Shown here one piece after another: positions 6,198 through 13,180 of a stretch of 15,962 nt of DNA. Within the stretch, counting starts at the first letter, position 1. The number at the start of each line of letters is the position of its first letter. Made by a program: the position numbers and the translations under genes. A model generated the notes under the pieces. It was not told where the DNA came from, ran no database searches, and saw nothing but the letters and a program-made list of their open reading frames with translations. This DNA is from an uncultured Bacteroides sp. (GTDB lineage Bacteria > Bacteroidota > Bacteroidia > Bacteroidales > Bacteroidaceae): NCBI RefSeq assembly GCF_958445495.1, contig NZ_CAUCSQ010000075.1:1-15962 (forward strand). Direction: 5' to 3'.

Positions 6198-8135
6198 ATG
6201 AGTTATTTACGATTTGACAAGACCCTCATGACGAATCTGGAAGAGTCTCTTCAAAGAGAAATCCTCCGGACGAACAAAGCAGGAGCTTATCATTGTACGA
6301 CGATTGTTGATTGTAACACACGCAAATATCACGGCCTGTTGGTAATTCCAGTTCCCAATATCGACGATGAAAATCATGTGCTGCTATCTTCTCTTGATGA
6401 AACGGTAATTCAACACGGTGCGGAGTTTAACTTGGGATTGCACAAATATCAGGGAAATCATTTTAGCCCTAACGGGCATAAGTATATCCGTGAGTTTGAT
6501 TGTGAGCATATCCCGGCGACGACTTACCGTGTTGGAGGTGTAATTCTCCGCAAAGAGAAAATCTTTGTACACCATGAAAACAGAATCCTGATTCGTTATA
6601 CTTTACTTGACGCGCATTCGGCGACAACCTTGCGTTTCCGTCCGTTCCTCGCTTTCAGAAGTGTGCGCGAGTACACGCACGAGAATGCGCAGGCAAGCCG
6701 CGAATATCAGATTGTGGAAAACGGTATCAAGACTTGCATGTATCCCGGTTATCCGGAGCTTTACATGCAGTTGAACAAGAAATGTGAGTTCCATTTCTTG
6801 CCCGACTGGTATCGCGGTATCGAGTATCCGAAAGAGCAGGAACGCGGATATGACTTTAATGAAGACCTTTATGTGCCCGGATATTTCGAGGTGGATATCA
6901 AGAAAGGGGAGAGCATCGTGTTCTCCGCAGGTATTTCGGAGGTATCTCCCCGCAGGTTGAAACAGACGTTTGAAGCGGAGGTGGCAGACCGTACGCCGCG
7001 CGACAGTTTTTATCATTGCCTGAAAAACTCAGCCCACCAGTTCCACAACCAGCAGGAAGATGAACATTATATTCTTGCCGGCTATCCGTGGTTCAAATGC
7101 CGTGCGCGCGATATGTTCATCGCTTTGCCGGGACTCACGCTCGCCCTTGACGAGACAGACCAGTTTGAGGATGTGATGAAAACGGCGGAAAAGGCGATTC
7201 GCAACTTTATCAATGAAGAGCCTGTCGGGTACAAGATTTATGAAATGGAGCACCCTGATGTCCTGCTTTGGGCTGTCTGGGCTTTGCAGCAATATGCGAA
7301 GGAGACTTCCCGCGAGCAATGCCGCCAGAAATACGGGGAGCTTTTGAAAGATATCATGGGATTTATCCGTCAGAGAAAACACGAGAATCTTTTCTTGCAT
7401 GAAAACGGGCTGCTCTATGCCAACGGCACGGATAAGGCGATTACATGGATGAACTCTACGGTGAACGGGCGTCCGGTGATTCCGCGTACGGGATATATCG
7501 TCGAGTTCAATGCTTTGTGGTATAACGCATTGCGTTTTGTCGCCGATTTGGTTCGCGAAGGAGGGGATGCCGTTCTCGCGGACGAGCTCGACGCGCAGGC
7601 GGAGGTGACCGGAAAGTCGTTTGTAGAGGTGTTCCGTAACGAATACGGGTATTTGCTCGATTACGTAGACGGCAATATGATGGATTGGAGCGTACGCCCC
7701 AACATGATATTCACCGTGGCGTTTGATTATTCTCCTCTGGACAGGGGGCAGAAGAAGCAGGTGCTCGATATCGTGACTAAGGAATTGCTTACTCCCAAAG
7801 GAATCCGTTCGTTGAGCCCGAAGAGCGGCGGGTATAATCCGAACTATGTGGGTCCCCAGGTGCAGCGGGATTATGCTTACCATCAAGGAACGGCATGGCC
7901 CTGGCTGATGGGATTCTATCTGGAAGCTTATCTTCGCATATATAAAATGAGCGGATTGTCGTTTGTCGAACGCCAATTGATTAGTTATGATGATGAAATG
8001 ACAAGTCATTGTATCGGCTCCATTCCCGAACTGTTTGACGGGAACCCGCCTTTCAAGGGACGTGGTGCAGTATCGTTCGCAATGAATGTGGCGGAAATAT
8101 TGCGTGTTTTGAAACTGCTGTCTAAGTATTATTAA
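6198..8135 (+). CDS. Glycogen debranching enzyme (amylo-alpha-1,6-glucosidase, GH133 type)
   Basis: A 645-residue cytosolic protein expected to hydrolyse alpha-1,6 branch points during glycogen breakdown. Residues about 15-255 are the N-terminal debranching domain (TNKAGAYHCTTIVDCNTRKY, 25-44, and HGLLV). Residues about 275-640 are the (alpha/alpha)6 catalytic domain with GYPWF (295-299), RDMFIALPGL (304-313), TWMNS (416-420), IPRTGYIVEFNALWYNAL (428-445), and YHQGTAWPWLMGFYLEAY (561-578). Length suits the prokaryotic single-function family. Two motifs differ from the family form as I know it: WGRD is replaced by RARD, and the Asp of TWMD is Asn419. First gene of a three-gene operon; a gap of only 16 bases separates it from the next. 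Confidence 0.9.
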   Translation: MSYLRFDKTLMTNLEESLQREILRTNKAGAYHCTTIVDCNTRKYHGLLVIPVPNIDDENHVLLSSLDETVIQHGAEFNLGLHKYQGNHFSPNGHKYIREFDCEHIPATTYRVGGVILRKEKIFVHHENRILIRYTLLDAHSATTLRFRPFLAFRSVREYTHENAQASREYQIVENGIKTCMYPGYPELYMQLNKKCEFHFLPDWYRGIEYPKEQERGYDFNEDLYVPGYFEVDIKKGESIVFSAGISEVSPRRLKQTFEAEVADRTPRDSFYHCLKNSAHQFHNQQEDEHYILAGYPWFKCRARDMFIALPGLTLALDETDQFEDVMKTAEKAIRNFINEEPVGYKIYEMEHPDVLLWAVWALQQYAKETSREQCRQKYGELLKDIMGFIRQRKHENLFLHENGLLYANGTDKAITWMNSTVNGRPVIPRTGYIVEFNALWYNALRFVADLVREGGDAVLADELDAQAEVTGKSFVEVFRNEYGYLLDYVDGNMMDWSVRPNMIFTVAFDYSPLDRGQKKQVLDIVTKELLTPKGIRSLSPKSGGYNPNYVGPQVQRDYAYHQGTAWPWLMGFYLEAYLRIYKMSGLSFVERQLISYDDEMTSHCIGSIPELFDGNPPFKGRGAVSFAMNVAEILRVLKLLSKYY

Positions 8136-8137
8136 AA

Positions 8138-8144
8138 AAGGAGG
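8138..8144 (+). promoter_or_regulatory. Strong Shine-Dalgarno of the glycosyltransferase gene
   Basis: AAGGAGG lies seven bases before the ATG at 8152, in the 16-base gap after the debranching-enzyme stop. It fixes the start and points to efficient independent initiation within the operon. Confidence 0.72.
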
Positions 8145-8151
8145 AACGAAG

Positions 8152-9417
8152 ATGAAGGTTTTAATGTTTGGATGGGAATTCCCTCCCAAAATATATGGTG
8201 GTCTTGCGGTTGCTTCTTATGGAATAACTAAAGGATTGAGTCTGCAAGGTGATATGGAGACGATTTTCTGTATGCCTAAACCGAGCGGTGAAGAAGAAAA
8301 GTTCTTGAAAATAATCGGTATGAATCAAGTACCCATCGTGTGGCGTGATGTCAACTACGACTACTTGAAATCCCGTTTGTTGGAAATGACACCGGAAGAA
8401 TATTACTCTTTCCGCGATCATATTTATGCCGATTTTTCTTATATGCATGTTAATGATTTGGGGTGTATGGAGTTTGCTGGTGGTTATCCCGGGAACTTGC
8501 ACGAAGAAATTAATAATTTCTCGATCATTGCCGGAGTAGTAGCCCGTCAGCAGGAGTTTGATATCATTCATGCGCATGACTGGCTGACTTACCCTGCCGG
8601 AGTACATGCTAAAATGGTTAGCGGAAAGCCGCTTTGCATCCATGTGCATGCTACGGATTTTGACCGTTCTCGTGGCAAAGTCAATCCTACTGTTTATTCG
8701 ATTGAGAAGAATGGTATGGATCATGCCGATTGTATCATGTGCGTATCCGAGCTTACTCGTCGCACTGTTATTAACGAGTATCATCAGGACCCCAGGAAGG
8801 TATTTGCCATGCATAATGCTGTTTATCCATTGTCGCAGGAACTGCTGGATATTCCACGTCCCGATCACTCAAAAGAAAAGGTGGTCACTTTCCTTGGACG
8901 TATTACGATGCAGAAAGGACCGGAATATTTTGTAGAAGCTGCTGCGCTTGTGTTGCGTCGTACTCGTAATATTCGTTTCGTCATGGCTGGCTCGGGCGAT
9001 ATGTTGAATGCCATGATTAACCTGGTGGCCGAACGTGGTATTGCTGACCGGTTCCATTTCCCGGGTTTTATGAAAGGTAAGCAGGTATATGAGGTTTATA
9101 AGAACAGCGATGTATTTGTCATGCCGTCTGTCTCTGAACCTTTCGGCATTGCTCCATTGGAGGCCATGCAGTGTGGAACACCTTCCATTATTTCTAAGCA
9201 GTCGGGGTGTGGCGAGATTCTTGATAAGGTGATAAAAACTGACTACTGGGATATTCATGCAATGGCTGACGCTATCCATTCTCTTTGTACTAATCCGTCT
9301 CTTTTCGAATACCTCAAGGAAGAGGGAAAGAAGGAAGTAGATGGGATTACTTGGGAGAAAGTTGGCTTGAGAATCCGTGCTCTCTATGAGGCTGTGTTAA
9401 GAAACTATGGTAAATAA
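8152..9417 (+). CDS. Glycosyltransferase, probable glycogen synthase (GT4/GT5 type)
   Basis: A 421-residue GT-B fold transferase, probably the chain-elongating glycogen synthase of this locus. The N-terminal domain opens with MKVLMFGWEFPPKIYGGLAV (1-20); its YGGLA (15-19) corresponds to the KxGGL sugar-nucleotide loop of GlgA-type enzymes. IIHAHDWLT (138-146) is the typical H-D-W motif. The C-terminal domain has FLGRITMQKGPEYF (247-260), with Arg250 and Lys255 as expected phosphate-binding residues, and the E-x7-E motif EPFGIAPLE (329-337). Whether the donor is ADP-glucose or UDP-glucose cannot be told from sequence. It lies between the debranching enzyme and the GH57 protein with gaps of 16 and 17 bases, which strongly supports a glycogen role. 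By eye its codon use is more AT-rich than that of the two flanking genes. Confidence 0.88.
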   Translation: MKVLMFGWEFPPKIYGGLAVASYGITKGLSLQGDMETIFCMPKPSGEEEKFLKIIGMNQVPIVWRDVNYDYLKSRLLEMTPEEYYSFRDHIYADFSYMHVNDLGCMEFAGGYPGNLHEEINNFSIIAGVVARQQEFDIIHAHDWLTYPAGVHAKMVSGKPLCIHVHATDFDRSRGKVNPTVYSIEKNGMDHADCIMCVSELTRRTVINEYHQDPRKVFAMHNAVYPLSQELLDIPRPDHSKEKVVTFLGRITMQKGPEYFVEAAALVLRRTRNIRFVMAGSGDMLNAMINLVAERGIADRFHFPGFMKGKQVYEVYKNSDVFVMPSVSEPFGIAPLEAMQCGTPSIISKQSGCGEILDKVIKTDYWDIHAMADAIHSLCTNPSLFEYLKEEGKKEVDGITWEKVGLRIRALYEAVLRNYGK

Positions 9418-9434
9418 CAAAACAATAAATAAAA

Positions 9435-10877
9435 ATGAGAACTATCTGTCTTTATTTTGAAATACATCAAATTATCCATTTGAAACGTTATCGTTTCTTT
9501 GATATCGGCAATGACCATTATTATTATGATGATTATGCGAACGAAACGGGTATGAATGAGGTTGCCGAGCGTTCATACATTCCTGCTCTCAGCACATTGA
9601 TTGAGATGGTGAAGAATTCGGGCGGAGCTTTTAAGGTGGCGCTTTCTATTTCGGGGGTGGCTCTGGAACAGTTGGAAATCCACGCTCCGGCGGTAATCGA
9701 TTTGTTGCACCAGTTGAATGAAACGGGTTGTTGCGAATTTTTGTGCGAGCCTTATTCGCACGGCTTGTCTTCTCTCGCCAATGAGGATTGTTTCCGTGAG
9801 GAAGTGTTGCGGCAACGGGATAAGATGAAACAGATGTTTGGGAAGGAACCGAAGGTGTTCCGTAATTCGAGTCTGATTTATTCGGACGAAATAGGCGGTT
9901 TGGTGGCTTCTATGGGCTTCAAGGGGATGCTGACAGAGGGAGCCAGGCATATTCTGGGATGGAAGAGCCCGCATTATGTATATCATTGCAACCAGGCGCC
10001 CAGCCTTAAACTGTTATTGAGGGATTTCAAGCTGTCGGACGATATCAGCTTGCGTTTCTCTAATTCGGAATGGCCGGAATATCCGTTGTTTGCGGATAAA
10101 TACATTAGCTGGATTGATGCGCTGCCGCAAGAGGAACAGGTTATCAATATATTCATGGAGTTGAGCGCGCTCGGCATGGCTCAGCCGTTGTCTTCCAATA
10201 TCCTCGAGTTCTTGAAGGCTTTGCCGGAATGTGCGAAGGCGAAAGGGATTACGTTCTCTACGCCGACTGAGATTGTGACGAAGTTGAAGTCTGTTTCCCA
10301 ACTTGATGTGGCATATCCGATGTCATGGGTGGACGAAGAAAGAGATACTAGCTGTTGGTTGGGTAATGTGCTCCAGCGTGAGGCGTTCAATAAGCTGTAC
10401 AGTGTTGCCGAACGTGTGCATTTGAGTGACGACCGCCGTATTAAACAGGACTGGGATTATTTGCAGGCCAGCAATAACTTCCGTTTTATGACAACGAAGA
10501 ATACGGGTATCTGGTTGAACCGCGGTATCTATGATTCTCCTTACGATGCTTTTACTAATTATATGAATATTCTGGCTGATTTCATCAAGCGGGTGGATGC
10601 TTTGTATCCTGCGGATGTGGATAGCGAGGAGCTTAATTCCCTGTTGACTACCATCAAGAATCAGGGGGATGAGATTACCGGACTGGAGGAAGAAGTCGGG
10701 AAGTTGCAGGCAAAGATTGCGAAAGAGGCGGCAAAGAAAGTGACTGTCAAGAAGGCTGCCGTAAAAGAGCCGGCAACCTCCAAGGAAGCCAAGCCTGCCG
10801 AAAAGAAGGCGGCGAAAGCTGCTGCTCCGAAAAAGACGGCCGGGCGGAAAAAAGCTGCCGTGAAGAAAGAGGAGTAA
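9435..10877 (+). CDS. GH57-family alpha-amylase-like protein with Lys/Ala-rich tail
   Basis: A 480-residue protein, third gene of the glycogen operon, starting 17 bases after the previous stop. The N-terminal part (about 1-380) is a GH57 (beta/alpha)7 barrel. FEIHQ (8-12) is the first conserved region, EFLCEPYSHGLSSL (101-114) the second, GFKGMLTEGA (161-170) the third with the nucleophile candidate Glu168, and INIFMELSALG (237-247) aligns with the fourth, where active members have M-D-Y-E-T-F-G. The catalytic Asp is apparently Glu242, so activity is uncertain. Residues about 395-430 form a short coiled coil (EEVGKLQAKIAKEAAKK). Residues 431-480 are a Lys/Ala/Pro-rich tail resembling histone H1. 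Probable role: alpha-glucan processing or binding in the cytosol. No signal peptide. Confidence 0.86.
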   Translation: MRTICLYFEIHQIIHLKRYRFFDIGNDHYYYDDYANETGMNEVAERSYIPALSTLIEMVKNSGGAFKVALSISGVALEQLEIHAPAVIDLLHQLNETGCCEFLCEPYSHGLSSLANEDCFREEVLRQRDKMKQMFGKEPKVFRNSSLIYSDEIGGLVASMGFKGMLTEGARHILGWKSPHYVYHCNQAPSLKLLLRDFKLSDDISLRFSNSEWPEYPLFADKYISWIDALPQEEQVINIFMELSALGMAQPLSSNILEFLKALPECAKAKGITFSTPTEIVTKLKSVSQLDVAYPMSWVDEERDTSCWLGNVLQREAFNKLYSVAERVHLSDDRRIKQDWDYLQASNNFRFMTTKNTGIWLNRGIYDSPYDAFTNYMNILADFIKRVDALYPADVDSEELNSLLTTIKNQGDEITGLEEEVGKLQAKIAKEAAKKVTVKKAAVKEPATSKEAKPAEKKAAKAAAPKKTAGRKKAAVKKEE

Positions 10878-10909
10878 ATCTTCAAGGAAAGGATGTTCCG
10901 CGAAGATTT
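10876..10909 (+). terminator. Hairpin at the stop codon of the GH57-like gene
   Basis: AAATCTTC (10876-10883) pairs with GAAGATTT (10902-10909), and inside it GGAA (10886-10889) pairs with TTCC (10896-10899) around a six-base loop. The stem begins within the TAA stop. No T-run follows, so it is more likely a 3'-end protecting hairpin than a true intrinsic terminator. Confidence 0.4.
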
Positions 10910-10955
10910 GGAATGAAGTTTGACGAATTACAGTTTTAGTCGATTGTAGTTTCTG

Positions 10956-11009
10956 GATTCCCTTGTTTTCTCTCTGATTTTTGAATGAAAGAGAGGAAAT
11001 GGGGGAATC
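10956..11009 (+). terminator. 20-bp hairpin downstream of the glycogen operon
   Basis: The arm at 10956-10975 (GATTCCC, TTG, TTTTCTCTCT) pairs with the arm at 10990-11009 (AGAGAGGAAA, TGG, GGGAATC). All 20 positions pair in plus-strand RNA, 16 as Watson-Crick and 4 as G-U, with a 14-base loop. On the minus strand the four G-U pairs become mismatches, so the structure favours plus-strand RNA, the direction of the glycogen operon. No clear T-run follows (GCTTTTAGG). Confidence 0.55.
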
Positions 11010-11164
11010 GCTTTTAGGGCCATTTACTGAATATTCCTTTTTATTGTTTTGTCGGAAGGGGAGGGGCGGAAGGTTTCCGATGGCTCTTCCTTGTTTGGGG
11101 GGGATGGGTGAATCAGGTAATTCCTTATCATCCGTAATCCGTTTGATTTGACTTTGTTTCGTTC

Positions 11165-11190
11165 ACCGGTTTTTTACCGGTTCTGTTTTT
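11165..11190 (+). terminator. Terminator-like hairpin with T-run
   Basis: ACCGGT (11165-11170), a five-T loop and ACCGGT (11176-11181) form a six-pair stem, followed by TCTGTTTTT (11182-11190). The form is that of a plus-strand intrinsic terminator, though it lies almost 290 bases after the last + gene. It may back up termination of the glycogen operon or end an unseen small RNA. Confidence 0.45.
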
Positions 11191-11340
11191 GTATATCTCT
11201 TCTTAATAAAGTGCGGAAAACTGTTGTTGGCAAGCGTATCTGGAGATTTCTGGGGAATATTGGGAAACATCAGGTAATAAGATAAGGAGATGCTTCGTTG
11301 TCATTTACGGATATGACGGAGGTTGCCTCATTGTATATTT

Positions 11341-11385
11341 GAACCGCACTCTAAAAGTTTCTGCCTGACTTTTAGAGTGCGGTTC
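11341..11385. repeat. 18-bp perfect inverted repeat between convergent genes
   Basis: GAACCGCACTCTAAAAGT (11341-11358) and its exact reverse complement (11368-11385) flank a nine-base loop. The stem has no mismatch, so it works equally on both strands. Its place between two convergent genes fits a bidirectional transcription block, but neither side has a good T-run. Hairpins of this kind recur between genes in Bacteroides as far as I recall; that would need a genome search. Confidence 0.7.
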
Positions 11386-11398
11386 GAGTATTTGGGAC

Positions 11399-11419
11399 AA
11401 CCCTCTTGGGTTTCTTTTT
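11399..11419 (+). terminator. Small intrinsic terminator
   Basis: AACCC (11399-11403), loop TCTT and GGGTT (11408-11412) are followed by TCTTTTT (11413-11419). This is a compact plus-strand terminator shape placed 14 bases after the 18-bp inverted repeat and 45 bases before the convergent DUF4270 stop. Confidence 0.5.
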
Positions 11420-11463
11420 AGAATAAAATGACCGGTTTCTTTATTGGATAATAATCCTGTTAT

Positions 11464-13161
11464 TTATTCCGCTTTCTCCGAACCGAAGTTCGTAGAGACT
11501 ACTTCAAGTTTTAAAACGTTCTCCGGATATGGATACGTACCGTCGTCATCTGGTTTTCCTCTACTGCCTCCTTTTAAGCATACATAACCCGGTTTTAAGT
11601 CATGTTGTATGCCTATGATATTTGAACTGCTGCCATAATAGCCTGAAGAGCTGGAATCTGTGGTTACAAGTACCGGAATCAGCACTACTTTGTCCCATTC
11701 GCTGTTTCTTTCCCAGTCTGTGATATTGTTGACCGTGTGTTCATGGGTGTTTCCTTCATCGTCTATGGTTTGGAAGGTGATAGAGCCCTTGTCCCGTATT
11801 TCTTTTTCCGCCGCTGCCCTGTCTTCCAGACAGTTATTTATCAGCTTGGTGATATTGTTGTAGGTATATTCCGTCAGGTTGCCGGAAGTGGACGACTGGT
11901 CAAATAGGGATGAAATCGTACCGTCGCTTAACTGGTTGTTCTTAAAGAAACTTTCTTTATATTTCTTACGTATCAACAGTACGCTTCTGGGGATGGACAT
12001 CCCGAACTTTTTATCTTCTGACTGGTTGTAAATCGGAATGCTTAGTCTTACGGCATTCAACGTGTCTCCCTGAAGCTTTTCGGCTATTTGCTTAATCGGA
12101 AGGGATGCTTGCGTAAAGATACCTGCCGGGCTTTTCAGATATGTCCATTTGGATTCGTTGATGCATTTCTGGATGGCTTCCGCGTCATTCTCCAGCCGGT
12201 TTGCCTGGATAACCTCACGGGTGGAGGCAAAACTGCGTCCTGTGTATTGTATCGAATCTTTGTCCGGATTGACTTTCGATTTTAATTTGAGCCCGCTGAT
12301 GCTGTCGGTCGCATATTGTATAGAGACGATATCCATTTGTACTTGGTTGATGTAGAGCACCGTACCGTCGCCGTAGTCGCTTTTCACATATATTCCTTTA
12401 AATTCCTGGGGAAAGAATTTATAGAAATCACTTCCGTTTTCCAGGGAAGATTTGAATAGTTTTTTCCCTAATGCCTCGGCTTTCTCTTTTTCCAGCCGGA
12501 TGCTGACGCTCGGCATGTATGAGGACAGGTTGCGGACGGAATCGCTTACCGACAGGTCTACTGCGGTATATGCTTTCATTCCCAGCAATCCCGTAGCTTC
12601 ATCGTAATATTCTTTCGGGTCGATATTGGTGTAATATGCGTCTTTATCGCTCAGGTTTTCGTCCAGTTCGTAGACGCTTAGGCGGCATGCCGTTAATGAA
12701 TCTCCGAAATAGCTGCTATACCATAGGTAAATGTTGATTTGACAGTTTCCTATGACTTCGCCGTTATCGTCTGTGATGAGGGAAAATCTTTTTTTAACAT
12801 CCTCTTCTATGTCCAGGTTGTCGAAACTGGTTACCAGTTTTCCGGTAGCCTTGGTTCCTTCGCTGTTTTCTTGGTACACTTTGGAAAAGGTCAGGTTTTC
12901 CGGACAGTTCAGCTCCGATAGGAATCCGGCTTCGTAGGTCCCGAACGTCCGGTCGGTGAATTTGCCTACATATCCGATATTGGTCATCGCATAAACCTCA
13001 CCTGCGTGAACGGATTCGGTGGTTACGTTAAATGTAGTCAGCTTTCCGTTGATATTCTGGTCGCTTCCGGGGAACATTCCCAGTCCGAGTCCGGCAGTGT
13101 TGTCGTCACATCCGAAAAAGGTGATTGCCAGCAAAGCTATTAAGGCGTATTTTGTTTTCAT
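11464..13161 (-). CDS. DUF4270-family lipoprotein
   Basis: A 565-residue protein of the Bacteroidetes DUF4270 family, function unknown. The N-terminus MKTKYALIALLAITFFGC is a lipoprotein signal with the acylated cysteine at residue 18. It is followed by Asp-Asp-Asn; acidic residues just after the cysteine are associated with surface display of lipoproteins in Bacteroidetes. The rest is a beta-strand-rich, secreted-type protein with many Ser, Thr, Asn and Asp and no membrane segment; YSSYFGDSLTACRLSVYEL (about 148-166) and LYINQVQMDIVSI are typical stretches. I start at 13161 because that gives a clean signal peptide; a longer open frame from 13242 runs into the upstream gene. It lies 19 bases after the GlgA-like stop, so the two are probably co-transcribed. 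Confidence 0.82.
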   Translation of the reverse strand: MKTKYALIALLAITFFGCDDNTAGLGLGMFPGSDQNINGKLTTFNVTTESVHAGEVYAMTNIGYVGKFTDRTFGTYEAGFLSELNCPENLTFSKVYQENSEGTKATGKLVTSFDNLDIEEDVKKRFSLITDDNGEVIGNCQINIYLWYSSYFGDSLTACRLSVYELDENLSDKDAYYTNIDPKEYYDEATGLLGMKAYTAVDLSVSDSVRNLSSYMPSVSIRLEKEKAEALGKKLFKSSLENGSDFYKFFPQEFKGIYVKSDYGDGTVLYINQVQMDIVSIQYATDSISGLKLKSKVNPDKDSIQYTGRSFASTREVIQANRLENDAEAIQKCINESKWTYLKSPAGIFTQASLPIKQIAEKLQGDTLNAVRLSIPIYNQSEDKKFGMSIPRSVLLIRKKYKESFFKNNQLSDGTISSLFDQSSTSGNLTEYTYNNITKLINNCLEDRAAAEKEIRDKGSITFQTIDDEGNTHEHTVNNITDWERNSEWDKVVLIPVLVTTDSSSSGYYGSSSNIIGIQHDLKPGYVCLKGGSRGKPDDDGTYPYPENVLKLEVVSTNFGSEKAE

Positions 13162-13180
13162 GAGCGTCGTATCTTGTTTT

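Larger units (their letters stand above)
10878..11463. other. Hairpin-rich gene-free zone between convergent genes
   Basis: These 586 bases separate the convergent ends of the glycogen operon and the DUF4270 gene. I find no gene, RNA gene or clear TAnnTTTG promoter on either strand. The stretch holds at least five hairpins (starting at 10876, 10956, 11165, 11341 and 11399), listed separately. The part from 11010 to 11160 has short G-rich runs (about 11055-11110) but no pattern I recognise. Confidence 0.7.

Noticed and set aside
7029..8189. Long 386-residue open frame antisense to the debranching-enzyme gene
   Set aside because: The plus strand encodes a well-conserved enzyme. The antisense product has a His/Arg/Ile-rich shadow composition, no recognisable motif and no promoter box.
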